This document shows positions 8,460 through 17,278 of a DNA stretch of 64,000 nucleotides, piece after piece. Within the stretch, counting starts at the first letter, position 1, and each line of letters opens with the position of its first letter. Source of the stretch: Campylobacterales bacterium (GTDB lineage Bacteria; Campylobacterota; Campylobacteria; Campylobacterales; Sulfurimonadaceae); assembly GCA_026390115.1 (NCBI GenBank), contig JAPLGO010000038.1, forward strand, positions 62,001 to 126,000, in the 5' to 3' direction. A program made the translations under genes and the position numbers. Under the pieces are notes generated by a model. The model saw only the letters and a list, made by a program, of their open reading frames with translations, had not been told where the DNA came from and did no database searches.

Positions 8460-8933
8460 GTAAGTTCCTCAATATTTGAATTATTTGAATGTTATTGTTC
8501 TCGTTATAACAAAATAACCAAATCTTTGATTACACAATATATAAGCAGCATTGACAGATTTACCATACCTTATAAAGGTGAGAACGGTAGGAGAGCTGTA
8601 GTCCTTCTAAAAATGATAACTACTTAATAATTAATTTTACCTTAAATTAAAAACAATATTTTTTATTTTACTGTGCTAAAAAAATGATTTATTATGAAGA
8701 TGTTGAAAGATTTTGATAGAGTTACAAAGTCCTTGTTTTAGGTCTTTTATATGTTAATTAAGAATTTCCAGTATTCGAAGCCACTAGATAAAAATTTGTA
8801 TACATTGTATTTTATTTATCTATGTATTTGTAATAATTATATGTCGCTATTATGCAATCGAAAGCGGTTATCTGCGGTTGCACTATTTTAATAAAGCTCC
8901 CTATTTAGGGCTCTATAGAGTTTATTCAAGGGA
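8460..8933. other. Gene-free AT-rich region of the element, possible origin
   Basis: No convincing gene is seen on either strand. The stretch holds a small hairpin (ACCTT, ATA, AAGGT at 8567-8579) within a less AT-rich patch of about 70 bases. It also holds a duplicated GCGGTT at 8864-8879 and an inverted repeat CCCTA/TAGGG near 8900. Its position upstream of parA-rep and beside attR would suit a replication origin and recombinase arm sites, but this is inference. Confidence 0.35.
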
Positions 8934-8979
8934 CTGGCAGTGAAGAGGTGAGCGGTTCGAGCCCGCTATGCTCCACCAC
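8934..8979 (+). repeat. attR: second copy of the tRNA-Ala 3' end
   Basis: These 46 bases are identical to 5220-5265. The copy lacks the 5' half of the tRNA and so is not a functional tRNA gene. Confidence 0.92.
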
Positions 8980-9041
8980 AATATAGGGATTTTAAGCCTC
9001 TTTCAACTCTTTAACTTCAAAATCTCACTATTGTGCCCTTA

Positions 9042-10178
9042 TTATTTGCTATCTATCCAAATACCCAAAGGAACTATGAACTTTTGCAAGAGCCAGCCGA
9101 TAGCGATAAATGACAGTAGCCACATGAATAGTGCCAACCATGCAGGCAGAGAGTGAAATAAAGTATCATAACGTGCCATGAGCGGCCAATGCAGCAGATA
9201 AATTTCGTAAGAGTAAACCCCAAATACATAGAAAAATTTATTGTCTAATTTTTTCAGAGAAAAGACGATAATCAGCGCAAACATCACCAATAAATTACTG
9301 CTTTGATTAATAAAAGTATGACTGCTTATATGGAACTTTTCCACCAGCATTGAAAGAAAAGGCCAATCATTTGGCGTAGCATGTGAGACCATGTAAGCAG
9401 CAAGAAAGAGCATCGAGGCAATGATTGTATAGCGCAAGAGAGTTGATTCACTGCGAAACAACTTCAGTTTTTCTACAAAGTTCTTTTTATAACTCAAAAA
9501 CCAAGCTAACAGCATACCAAGAGAAAAAGCAAAGGTATGCAAGCTGTGCAGCCAATTAGCTTGAAGATTAAAAGGATTAAGTATTGCAATAAAATTGGCA
9601 ATAACGGCAAGAATAATTGCTGCTATCCAAGGTCGCCGTGCATTAAAGAACAATGGAAACAGTATATAAAATATCAAGATCCAAGTTATATACCAAAAAG
9701 GGGAGTTAACATCCGTGTCAGCATTGGCATTAGGAAACCAGCCAAGAGTAGATTGAGCCATATAGAACGGTGAATAATTGATATGGAGCAAACCTGCATC
9801 CGCAATAAAAAGCAGAAACAACACTATCCAAAAAGGAATGAATACTTTAATCAAGCGGCGTTTATAAAATTCTATGACAGATAATGTTTTTTTCATCATC
9901 CCTACTGTCAGCCCAAAGCCAGATATAAAAAGAAATAAATCTACTCCTGTTCCAGCCGCAATTGAAAGTGGATAAAGAAACTGACTATCACTCACTAGCA
10001 TATATGCAATATGTGCAAAGACAATACTTAGTATGCCAAAGCCTTTTAGCTCCTGCGTCACTCTAATTGGAAACAGATCGCTATGCTCTGTTTTACGCAA
10101 GCTAAGAAAGAAAATTGTCAGCAAAATAAAAATTACAATAGCGGTGGATTGGGCAACATTTGTAATAGGGATGGTCAT
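9042..10178 (-). CDS. Acyltransferase family 3 membrane protein
   Basis: A protein of about 378 residues with roughly ten hydrophobic helices, of the OafA/YrhL-like acyltransferase-3 family. These enzymes acetylate or otherwise acylate surface sugars. Family features seen are ELKGFGILSIVFAH near the N-terminus (usual R/H-x10-H region), FLFISGFGLTVG, and FYKRRLIKVFIPFWIV. ATG at 10178 is preferred over TTG at 10187 because AAAGGA is well placed only for the former. It is a single gene next to attR and carries no link to a sugar cluster in this window, so the substrate is unknown. Confidence 0.8.
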   Translation of the reverse strand: MTIPITNVAQSTAIVIFILLTIFFLSLRKTEHSDLFPIRVTQELKGFGILSIVFAHIAYMLVSDSQFLYPLSIAAGTGVDLFLFISGFGLTVGMMKKTLSVIEFYKRRLIKVFIPFWIVLFLLFIADAGLLHINYSPFYMAQSTLGWFPNANADTDVNSPFWYITWILIFYILFPLFFNARRPWIAAIILAVIANFIAILNPFNLQANWLHSLHTFAFSLGMLLAWFLSYKKNFVEKLKLFRSESTLLRYTIIASMLFLAAYMVSHATPNDWPFLSMLVEKFHISSHTFINQSSNLLVMFALIIVFSLKKLDNKFFYVFGVYSYEIYLLHWPLMARYDTLFHSLPAWLALFMWLLSFIAIGWLLQKFIVPLGIWIDSK

Positions 10179-10366
10179 AGGTTGCAATCCTTTCTGTTAT
10201 GTAAATTCGCGAATTATAGCTTTTTGTATCATAATTGTTGTAATCTTATTTTTATAAATCTACTAATTCATAAACTAAGTAAAACAGGTGATAAACTTTT
10301 GCGGTGCTAGATAACTATTTAACACCATTGGATATAATATAAAAATATTAACAGAGATGAGGATTC

Positions 10367-10837
10367 ATGAACTTAACACATCTTGATGAGAAAGATAGAC
10401 CGAAAATGGTAGATGTTTCTGACAAAATTCAGACGACAAGAGTTGCTGTTGCGAGTGGAATAATTGAGATGAGCAGAGATGCTTATGACGCAATTGTAAC
10501 TGAGAAGACCAAGAAGGGTCCAGTGCTTCAAACAGCAGTTATAGCGGCGATAATGGGTGCTAAAAAGACAAGTGAGCTTATTCCCATGTGCCATCCATTA
10601 AATCTTAGTGGAATTAATTGTGATGTTGAGGAACTTCCAGCCCTTCCAGGATTTAAACTTATTTTGACTGCAAAACTAACGGGTCAAACCGGAGTAGAGA
10701 TGGAAGCACTTACAGGAACAAGCATAGGTCTTTTGACAATTTACGATATGGTAAAAGCGATAGACAAGAGCATGATTATTAGAAATGTTCAACTTGAAAC
10801 TAAATCAGGAGGCAAAAGTGGAGATTATCAACGATAG
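10367..10837 (+). CDS. moaC: Cyclic pyranopterin monophosphate synthase
   Basis: A 156-residue protein that converts the MoaA product into cyclic pyranopterin monophosphate, the first stable intermediate of Mo cofactor. Conserved motifs are MVDVSDK near the N-terminus, LIPMCHPL and the C-terminal [12 protein letters not shown]. The catalytic Lys-rich region is in [10 protein letters not shown]. The length is typical. A DUF493 gene overlaps its last codons. Mo cofactor is required by SoxC encoded 9 kb away. Confidence 0.92.
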   Translation: MNLTHLDEKDRPKMVDVSDKIQTTRVAVASGIIEMSRDAYDAIVTEKTKKGPVLQTAVIAAIMGAKKTSELIPMCHPLNLSGINCDVEELPALPGFKLILTAKLTGQTGVEMEALTGTSIGLLTIYDMVKAIDKSMIIRNVQLETKSGGKSGDYQR

Positions 10838-11087
10838 TGTTCAGAAACTCGAATTAACTTACCCATGTACTTGGTCTTATAAACTTATAGGTTATGAAAA
10901 AGAGACGATACAAAAGGCAATTCATGAGGTTATTTTGGGAAGGGAGCATAATTTAAACCATTCAAATGTCAGTAAAACAAATAAATATATTAGTATGAAT
11001 CTTGATTTGCTTGTCCATAATGAAGATGATAGAAACTTTATTTATGAGGCTCTGAAAAGCCATCAATATATTAAAATGGTACTCTAA
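10818..11087 (+). CDS. DUF493 (YbeD-like) protein
   Basis: Start chosen at GTG 10818 because AGGAGG lies 5 bases upstream inside the end of moaC; the longer frame to 10785 would overlap moaC further. The 89-residue product fits the small DUF493 family: [15 protein letters not shown], a central helix and a C-terminal [20 protein letters not shown]. The fold resembles ACT/ferredoxin-like regulatory domains. Function in these bacteria is unknown. It is translationally coupled to moaC and is followed after 10 bases by the next gene. Confidence 0.75.
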   Translation: MEIINDSVQKLELTYPCTWSYKLIGYEKETIQKAIHEVILGREHNLNHSNVSKTNKYISMNLDLLVHNEDDRNFIYEALKSHQYIKMVL

Positions 11088-11097
11088 GGAGAGTAAT

Positions 11098-12159
11098 ATG
11101 GATTTAGAAAAATTACAGAGAGACTTGAAAAACTCGTATAAAAGAGACCTTCCAACTGTGAATGAAAGAGTTGAGGATATTGTAAAACACTTAGTGACAG
11201 AGTGGAATGTTGATGCAAATGCTCTCAATCTGCATGAAATAAAAACATTGGCAACTGCAATTTTGGACATCGAAACCAAAACTCTTCAGGATGAAGTTGA
11301 AATACTTTTAGCTAAGAAAGAGCAGATAGAGCGGAATCTTGACAGAAAATCTGAAGTACTCCAAGAGTTAAAATATCGCGTTTTTAACGCTATGGAGATG
11401 CAAGTAAATCCTGATGATACTCAAATCTTATCAAAACTGCATCAGGTCAAACTGCAATCCATTGATTTATTTGATTTACTTGGAGAAATGGTTGAATCTG
11501 CGATTATTACGGCTCTTGAAAAGGATACAGACGGTGATATAAAGGAAGCAACAGAGGAGATGATTAAGGAGTTAACTTTTGAAGCTATTAAAGAAGGTTC
11601 TCTTAATACAATTAGAATCAGAAAAATCCTTTCTACTATTTTGCAATCGGCAATAGATGTGGCAGAAGCGACTCCTACAAGAGCAGAGGAGATTCTAAAT
11701 GCAACTCTTAAGGGAATGAGAAGCGGTCTTATTCGCTCCATTGATAGATTTAAAAAACGTCTTGCATACATGCCAATTGAAGCAAAACATATTTTAATTG
11801 AGGATTACGACACAATAATTGAGGATTTAAGCCAAACGGACATTCTCTTCTCACAAGTCATTCAAACGCAAGCCTCTCAGAGTTTATCCAGTACTGAAAA
11901 AATACTTTTAGAGATAAATAAAAATATGTCCTATGATCTTGAAGAATTAGTTCATATTTCAAAAGAAGCTGCTGAAATAATGAGAGAGAGATTCTCGGCT
12001 CTTGCTAAATCGGCTGTCAGAAAAGCTGATAATGCTCTAAAGTCTCAAACAGCGCAAGAGGCAAAAAGAATGGGCAAGCAGGCTTGGGGAATAGCAAAAA
12101 CAGCTCTAGAGAGTGCTATAAAATCTGCAAAATCTGCGGCTGAGTCAAAAGATAAGTAG
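11098..12159 (+). CDS. Helical protein of unknown function
   Basis: A 353-residue protein that I do not recognise. It has no signal peptide or transmembrane segment and is almost wholly helical with many heptad-like stretches (notably 60-110 and 270-350). The tail is rich in Ala, Lys and Ser (SAIKSAKSAAESKDK), reminiscent of histone-H1-like or apolipoprotein-like amphipathic helices. A strong AAGGAG site precedes the ATG. It is the third gene of the moaC operon, separated by 10 bases. Possible roles as a structural or polymer-associated cytoplasmic protein are guesses. Confidence 0.6.
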   Translation: MDLEKLQRDLKNSYKRDLPTVNERVEDIVKHLVTEWNVDANALNLHEIKTLATAILDIETKTLQDEVEILLAKKEQIERNLDRKSEVLQELKYRVFNAMEMQVNPDDTQILSKLHQVKLQSIDLFDLLGEMVESAIITALEKDTDGDIKEATEEMIKELTFEAIKEGSLNTIRIRKILSTILQSAIDVAEATPTRAEEILNATLKGMRSGLIRSIDRFKKRLAYMPIEAKHILIEDYDTIIEDLSQTDILFSQVIQTQASQSLSSTEKILLEINKNMSYDLEELVHISKEAAEIMRERFSALAKSAVRKADNALKSQTAQEAKRMGKQAWGIAKTALESAIKSAKSAAESKDK

Positions 12160-12169
12160 CAGTTTTGAT

Positions 12170-12192
12170 ATGCCAATTTTTATTATTGGCAT
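12170..12192. terminator. Hairpin between convergent operons
   Basis: ATGCCAAT and ATTGGCAT form a perfect 8-bp stem with a 7-base loop, 11 bases after the stop of the plus-strand operon. A T-tract is not obvious. Confidence 0.45.
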
Positions 12193-12269
12193 GTCAAAAA
12201 CATGTCACTTGCTAAAGTAAGAAAAACGCCAATTTCAATTTTCTAAACTGTTCACTTGGCTACAACATA

Positions 12270-12291
12270 TCAATACTTTTTACAGTATTGA
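12270..12291. terminator. Second hairpin between convergent operons
   Basis: TCAATACT and AGTATTGA form a perfect 8-bp stem with a 6-base loop, about 65 bases before the end of the minus-strand sox operon. It probably helps to separate the two convergent transcripts. Confidence 0.4.
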
Positions 12292-12356
12292 TTGTATATG
12301 CTTTACGAAGACAATCGCAAATTCACATGCACTATGAATTGGCAATAGGTATAATT

Positions 12357-12947
12357 TTAAAATTCGCCCTTAGCGCCTAAGTCCATCATTTTATACATAG
12401 TTGACCTAACATGATTAGCTTTTTCTAACATTTCAGGAGGCAATGTATGTCCACCAAAAAGCATAAGTTCCATTGCCATTGTAACTAACCATCTATCTCC
12501 TTTATCATCTTCTACGATAAGAATTCTACAAGGCATAAATGCACCATATGCCACAGAATAATCAATAAATGTTTTTGCTATACCAGGACTACAGTAGTGA
12601 AGAATTCGAATATATCTCTGTCTTTTACCCTCATAGTCCTTTTCTTCTGCCATATGTGAATCACCAACTTGAAGCATGTTGGCATCAGTCGCTATACTCT
12701 TCATTGCTTCTACAACCGCTTCAGTAGAAACATCAGGATCTATTTTAACTTTTCTTATCATAGCTTCTGCAGAGTTGCCTGTAGTAAGAACACCATCAGC
12801 CATTTTCATATAAGCACCCATTGCCTGAGGGTCTAATTTTGAAGCTTGCTTTATCCTTGTGCCTAAGTCAAACTTTACAAATGCAAAAAGCATACCTACA
12901 ATTACTACACCGCCAATAACAGCTAATATATTTCTTATTGGATTCAT
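12357..12947 (-). CDS. Membrane-anchored DUF302 protein, last gene of the sox operon
   Basis: A 196-residue protein with one N-terminal hydrophobic segment (residues 6-25) and a DUF302-type domain in the rest: RILHYCSPGIAKTFIDYSV, AFMPCRILIVEDDKG and WLVTMAMELMLFGG. The domain would face the periplasm. Two cysteines (in HYCSPG and MPCRI) lie where other DUF302 proteins often keep Cys or hydrophobic residues. The DUF302 family has no firmly assigned function but recurs next to sulfur-oxidation genes. It is the third DUF302 domain in this operon. Confidence 0.7.
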   Translation of the reverse strand: MNPIRNILAVIGGVVIVGMLFAFVKFDLGTRIKQASKLDPQAMGAYMKMADGVLTTGNSAEAMIRKVKIDPDVSTEAVVEAMKSIATDANMLQVGDSHMAEEKDYEGKRQRYIRILHYCSPGIAKTFIDYSVAYGAFMPCRILIVEDDKGDRWLVTMAMELMLFGGHTLPPEMLEKANHVRSTMYKMMDLGAKGEF

Positions 12948-12973
12948 TTTTTTCCTTTTTTCTTTATTTTTTT

Positions 12974-14317
12974 TTATTTATCAAACATGTCTGAATACAG
13001 GGTATTAGCCCAAGCATAAATAGAATTTGCATTTGCAACTCCATCTTTTTTCCAGTCCTCACTACTGCTCGTAGATGCAAAATCAAATGTTTCATTTGTT
13101 TTGTTATAAGCATACTGAGTATAGATGTATATAGCTCTTTCAGGATTAATAGAAATAGCAGAAAAGCAAGTGGTTGTAGGTGGATACCATTTAATTTCTT
13201 CTGTTTTATTTATTTTTTGTGCAATTAATTGAGCTACGTGATGACCCTCAGAGTTTGAAGTATTCCCTGATTTAGAAAAGCCCATTGGTCTAGAATCTCC
13301 AGTCACATATATATTTTTTTCACCCTTTACTTCGTATGTTAAAGGATTTATATTTCCTTCTAGTTTATTTTGCCCATCTTTAGCAATACCAACTTTCTCT
13401 AAAATTTTAGCTCCTCTAACATGCGGATAAAATGCAGCTTCTTCGAAGTGAATATCTTCAAATTCAGTTTCAACTATTTTCTTTTCTAGGTCAATTTTCT
13501 TTATAGATGTGTTAGGGCGATAGTCAATATACTCGCTATAGAGTTCATCAAAAGCAGATTGAAAGCCTTTTTTCTTAATAGTTATAGCATTATTTTCATC
13601 TAATAATATAATTTTTGCTTTTATCCCCTTTTGTTTGAAATAATCTGCGATAACACAAGCTCTCTCATACGGTGCTGGAAGGCATCTATAATTCCCGCTT
13701 GGAACTGTCAGAATAAAGTTTCCACCTTTAAAGGTTAAAACCTTGTTTCTTAGACTAATATGTTCAGATCCAGGAATAAAACCAGCCGGATACTCTTGTC
13801 TTAGTCTAGTCTCAAAAGCTATATCATCTGTCCAACGTGAGTAGTCATAATCAATACCAGGTGCAAAAACCAGATAGTCAAAACTAATATCACCATCACT
13901 AGTATGTAAAAGGCGATTTTTTCTATCTAAACCAATAGCAGTTGCATGAAAGTATGTATAGTTATTCTCTCTTGCAGCCTGAAGATAATCATGCGTTAAA
14001 TATTCTAATTTTATCTTATCTACAAGCCATAAGTTGCTCAGTGGACAAGAAATAAATTCATGTCTTTGCTCAACCAAAATTACATCAGCATTCGGAGCAA
14101 ATATTTTTGTATATTTCGCAATTGATAATCCAGACCATCCACCACCAACAACAACAACTCTAGGACCTTTTGCATCTGCGATTGGCGCACTGTTGATTGA
14201 TTTAGTTTTAGGTGTTTGATTTGGTTTCAGCTTTTCCGCTTCACTATATCCACTTACTGCAGTTGTTGCGAGAAATAGACCTGAAAGTTGTAAAGCCTTT
14301 CTTCTTGATATAGCCAT
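12974..14317 (-). CDS. FCSD-like flavoprotein with Tat signal (SoxF-type)
   Basis: A 447-residue flavoprotein resembling the sulfide dehydrogenase subunit of flavocytochrome c. It has a twin-arginine leader (SRRKALQLSG), an FAD-binding start VVVVGGGWSGLS, and a second dinucleotide region. CPLSNLWL and YRCLPAPYE each contain a cysteine, which could form the redox-active disulfide seen in FCSD, and GDSRPMGFSKSGN binds FAD near the C-terminus. No c-type cytochrome subunit sits next to it, so it would need another electron acceptor. Sulfide or polysulfide as substrate is inferred from the family and the sox context. Confidence 0.78.
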   Translation of the reverse strand: MAISRRKALQLSGLFLATTAVSGYSEAEKLKPNQTPKTKSINSAPIADAKGPRVVVVGGGWSGLSIAKYTKIFAPNADVILVEQRHEFISCPLSNLWLVDKIKLEYLTHDYLQAARENNYTYFHATAIGLDRKNRLLHTSDGDISFDYLVFAPGIDYDYSRWTDDIAFETRLRQEYPAGFIPGSEHISLRNKVLTFKGGNFILTVPSGNYRCLPAPYERACVIADYFKQKGIKAKIILLDENNAITIKKKGFQSAFDELYSEYIDYRPNTSIKKIDLEKKIVETEFEDIHFEEAAFYPHVRGAKILEKVGIAKDGQNKLEGNINPLTYEVKGEKNIYVTGDSRPMGFSKSGNTSNSEGHHVAQLIAQKINKTEEIKWYPPTTTCFSAISINPERAIYIYTQYAYNKTNETFDFASTSSSEDWKKDGVANANSIYAWANTLYSDMFDK

Positions 14318-14337
14318 TGGGACTTCCTCTATTTATA

Positions 14338-15276
14338 TTACTCTGTTACTTCTTTTACTACTTTTATCATAAGTTCTTGTGCATCTTCGAGTACTTTTAT
14401 AGATGGTTTGTCTTCAATTGCTAAAGAGCTAATCCAGTTATATACAGATGGATATGCCATATTTACAACTGAAGAACCTTTTTCTTTATACATGTAGAAA
14501 GTACAAGGAGCAAATGCACCAGCTTCAGGATGGTTTTTTGCTACTTCAAATATAACTGGAAGTTTACAAATAGAGTATGCATCAAAAAAATCATATTTGT
14601 CGTATCCAGCTTCTTTAAACCCATTTCCAAGTTTATTGTATCCAGCTATAACAAATCCAACAGTTTCAAGTGAACCCTCTAGCTCGGTCTGAAGACCCTC
14701 TAACTTATCTTGAATAGCATCACCTTGAGCTTCCATCTCTGTAGTAAAGGTTGTTGCTAATTCACCCTTAGCTTCTAATGGCTTATATGCTATTTTTTCA
14801 AAATGACCATTTGGAAGAGCTTTTGCAAGAGTATCAATAACAAGTTTGCTGTACTCCTTCATATGCTTATTTTCTGCAGATATGCCAGTGATTTTTGCCA
14901 TACCATCTATAGATAGGGATGAAATTGAGATATTATTTGAATCTTTGTTCATATATATTGACATACTTAAAGGTGCAAATAGTGCAGCTTTAGGAGATTC
15001 TTTAACTAGTGCTAATACTAAGTCTTTTTTATAAAGAGTAAAAAGATGGTACATCCTATGATTTGTTTTTTGAAACTTTGATTCAAAGGCTTTATTCATA
15101 TCATTGTTTCCAGAAATAGTAAACCCTGCATCCGCAAAAGTTTTTTCTATTGTTGCGCCTGTTACGTTACCTTTAGCATTATCAGTAGTGTATATCTGAA
15201 TATCTTGCGCTGCACTCGCAGTAACTCCAGCCGCAAGCAAGAGGGTCGCAATCAAACCTTTTATAATCGACTTCAT
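14338..15276 (-). CDS. Periplasmic protein with two DUF302 domains
   Basis: A 312-residue protein with a Sec signal peptide (MKSIIKGLIATLLLAAGVTASA) and two DUF302-like halves. The first has NHRMYHLFTLYK and ALFAPLSMSIYMNK; the second has FFDAYSICKLPVIFEVAK and GAFAPCTFYMYKEKG. The halves match each other in order and spacing, so the gene arose by internal duplication. Only the second half has the paired cysteines. It is probably a soluble periplasmic protein; ligand and function are unknown. Confidence 0.72.
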   Translation of the reverse strand: MKSIIKGLIATLLLAAGVTASAAQDIQIYTTDNAKGNVTGATIEKTFADAGFTISGNNDMNKAFESKFQKTNHRMYHLFTLYKKDLVLALVKESPKAALFAPLSMSIYMNKDSNNISISSLSIDGMAKITGISAENKHMKEYSKLVIDTLAKALPNGHFEKIAYKPLEAKGELATTFTTEMEAQGDAIQDKLEGLQTELEGSLETVGFVIAGYNKLGNGFKEAGYDKYDFFDAYSICKLPVIFEVAKNHPEAGAFAPCTFYMYKEKGSSVVNMAYPSVYNWISSLAIEDKPSIKVLEDAQELMIKVVKEVTE

Positions 15277-15309
15277 TTCTTTTCCTTTTTTGATTTTACG
15301 AAACTATTG

Positions 15310-15744
15310 CTATTCATTTAAAAGATAAACTAAATCATTTTTTTTAATAGTTGCACCATTAATTACCTTTGCAAAAATTCCCCTACCATCTTCAAGTATT
15401 TTTGGTAATTTTGCATCTACCTTAGCAAGACTTTCGCAAAGCGTGCAATTTTGACTAATCTCTAATACAAGTTCACCTATCATAACTTTTGCGCCTGGTT
15501 TTAAATGATATGGATTGTAATCTATTAGTATATTCTCACCCAATGAGCTATATGGTGCATCTATACCATGCTTCTTAGCCAACCAATAACTATCTTGCGA
15601 AGTCATCAAAACTGATCTTTGTAAGTTTTTATTGTAATATTTATCTTTCATAACACCCTTATTATCAAGAGCTAACTCTGCTGTGCTTATTCTGCCGTCA
15701 TTTGTAGAATAAAACAGTTCTAAAACTTTTCCAACTAGTAACAT
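15310..15744 (-). CDS. MOSC-domain protein
   Basis: A 144-residue stand-alone MOSC domain, the fold found at the C-terminus of Mo cofactor sulfurases and in YiiM-type enzymes. GRISTAELALDNKGVMKDKYYN, SLGENILID, and a conserved-position cysteine in NCTLCESLAKV support the assignment. There is no signal peptide, so it is cytoplasmic. MOSC proteins carry sulfur or bind Mo cofactor. Beside soxC, a Mo enzyme, it could adjust cofactor sulfur or relay persulfide; this is inference. The gap to the upstream thioredoxin gene is 12 bases. Confidence 0.75.
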   Translation of the reverse strand: MLLVGKVLELFYSTNDGRISTAELALDNKGVMKDKYYNKNLQRSVLMTSQDSYWLAKKHGIDAPYSSLGENILIDYNPYHLKPGAKVMIGELVLEISQNCTLCESLAKVDAKLPKILEDGRGIFAKVINGATIKKNDLVYLLNE

Positions 15745-15756
15745 ATAAACCCTTAG

Positions 15757-16206
15757 TTATTTGAACTCTTCTATACCCATTTCTTGATATGAGTGACTAT
15801 CTATATAGCTCAGAATCTTGAAATATTTATCTTCATCTTGATATCCAGGCTGTGAATATACTATTTCTTTTTTGTTGTTCATAAATATAGTGCTGGGGTA
15901 AAAATCATAACCTAAATATTTTGCAAAGTCTCGTCTGCTTCCCTCAAAGTTCTTAAAACTAACCTTTCCGGTATCTGCAATATTAATATCTACAAAAACA
16001 AAGTCTTTTTTTATTTTAAATGCTATTCTTTCATTTTGTAATGTGAAATCTATCATTCTTTCACAGTATCCACAATTTGGCTTGTGCAGAAAAATCAACA
16101 CATGCTTATGTGATTTTTCTGCTTCGCTAAAAAGTGTATCAACTTTAATATCTTCAGCACTAATAATACTGAAAATAAAAACCAATAAGATAAAAACTTT
16201 AATCAT
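15757..16206 (-). CDS. Periplasmic thioredoxin-fold protein (SoxW-like position)
   Basis: A 149-residue protein with a signal peptide (MIKVFILLVFIFSIISA), then a thioredoxin fold with the active site CGYC in HKPNCGYCERM and a cis-Pro region FYPSTIFMN. Thioredoxins of this kind (SoxW/DsbE-like) keep sulfur-carrier cysteines reduced, here probably that of SoxY. It lies between the MBL and MOSC genes in the sox operon. A general thiol-disulfide role cannot be excluded. Confidence 0.75.
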   Translation of the reverse strand: MIKVFILLVFIFSIISAEDIKVDTLFSEAEKSHKHVLIFLHKPNCGYCERMIDFTLQNERIAFKIKKDFVFVDINIADTGKVSFKNFEGSRRDFAKYLGYDFYPSTIFMNNKKEIVYSQPGYQDEDKYFKILSYIDSHSYQEMGIEEFK

Positions 16207-16229
16207 ATTAACTTTATAGAGTGTAATTC

Positions 16230-17270
16230 TTACTTCTCATCATCATCGCCACTATACATTTCTAGCTCTTCATAAGCTCTAAATACATTTTGCGCACTAA
16301 GAGTGTAATATAAATCTTTATCTCTAAACTCTTCTAGAGTAACAGTTTTTGTAATATCATCTGCTTTGACACCATCTTCAACAGCTTGTAAAACTCTTTT
16401 TTTAGTTAAATCAAAATATTGAATAGATTCATCAGCAGCTGTTTTATCTGTAACAAAACCGTGACCTGGTACCAAATGATTCCAATCTCTAGATTTTATC
16501 GCCTTAAGTGCCTCAATCTGACCGATAACTATGCCATCTCTATTTGAGGTAACTCTTCCATTCATAACTACATCAGCAACTAAAACGACTTTATCATCTG
16601 GTAAATATAGGAACCAATCATCTTCAGAGTGTGCGTATCCAACATGAACATATTCTAGATTTACACCAGAGACAGTAAATTTTGTTGTCTCTTTAAATGA
16701 TTTATCAACAGGAACAAGTTCTGTTCCTCTAATAGCATCTTGATACAAGGTTTTAACCATTCTTGTTTGGTCACCCTTGTGATAGTTCACATTTATAGAT
16801 GGTGTGCCTATAATTTCAGCACCATGAACTTGTTTATAGTAGTTGTTTCCTAACCAGTGATCATCATGCTCATGACTTACTATAACCGTCTTAACAGGAA
16901 GATTTGCAATTTTACTCATTGCAGCATATGCCTGTTTTGCAAAATTATAGGATGGACCACTATCCCATGCTATCCAACTATCATCACCTTTAATGTAACA
17001 ACTATTCGACATATCTCCAGCATTTTCTTTTGTCGGCATTTCTAATGTGCCAAAGAAACACCAAACTCTATCACTTACTTTTACTGGCTTTAAGTTATAA
17101 TTCCAGTCTGGAGCCGCGCTTTCGCGTGGTTCCACCCATTCATTAATAATAAAGTTATCATCAGCATCAAGTTTATGTGGATCTGTAATTGTAACACTTT
17201 TATTAAATATGAACGGCATCGACAAAACAAATGCCAATATTGAGAATAAAAGAATTAATTTAATTTTCAT
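16230..17270 (-). CDS. Metallo-beta-lactamase-fold hydrolase (SoxH-like)
   Basis: A 346-residue exported or membrane-anchored MBL-fold protein with an N-terminal hydrophobic leader. The metal-binding motif HEHDDHWLGN is intact. Further ligands are HVGYAHSEDDWFLY, VVLVADVVMNGR and the H in LVPGHGFVTD. The arrangement resembles SoxH-type and other thioester or persulfide hydrolases in sox clusters. It starts 8 bases after soxZ with a good AAGGA site, so it is co-translated with it. The substrate is unknown; a thioester, sulfane-sulfur or glutathione-like compound is plausible. Confidence 0.75.
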   Translation of the reverse strand: MKIKLILLFSILAFVLSMPFIFNKSVTITDPHKLDADDNFIINEWVEPRESAAPDWNYNLKPVKVSDRVWCFFGTLEMPTKENAGDMSNSCYIKGDDSWIAWDSGPSYNFAKQAYAAMSKIANLPVKTVIVSHEHDDHWLGNNYYKQVHGAEIIGTPSINVNYHKGDQTRMVKTLYQDAIRGTELVPVDKSFKETTKFTVSGVNLEYVHVGYAHSEDDWFLYLPDDKVVLVADVVMNGRVTSNRDGIVIGQIEALKAIKSRDWNHLVPGHGFVTDKTAADESIQYFDLTKKRVLQAVEDGVKADDITKTVTLEEFRDKDLYYTLSAQNVFRAYEELEMYSGDDDEK

Positions 17271-17278
17271 AAGAATCC

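Larger units (their letters stand above)
5266..8979. mobile_element. 3.7 kb integrated plasmid-like element in tRNA-Ala
   Basis: The DNA between the two 46-bp repeats carries four minus-strand genes in the order ParA-like, Rep-like, excisionase-like, integrase. The integrase end abuts attL. About 470 bases of gene-free AT-rich DNA lie between the parA start and attR. No phage structural, conjugation or obvious cargo genes are present. The gene set resembles a small plasmid that acquired an integrase, or a minimal replicative integrative element. Whether it excises or replicates cannot be told from sequence. Confidence 0.85.

Noticed and set aside
8934-8979. Second tRNA-Ala gene
   Set aside because: Only the 3' half is present; it is the attR duplication and cannot fold into a cloverleaf.
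9537-9773. Plus-strand ORFs within the acyltransferase region (also 10033-10310)
   Set aside because: These are antisense to, or straddle the start of, a conserved membrane protein gene and show no recognisable domain.
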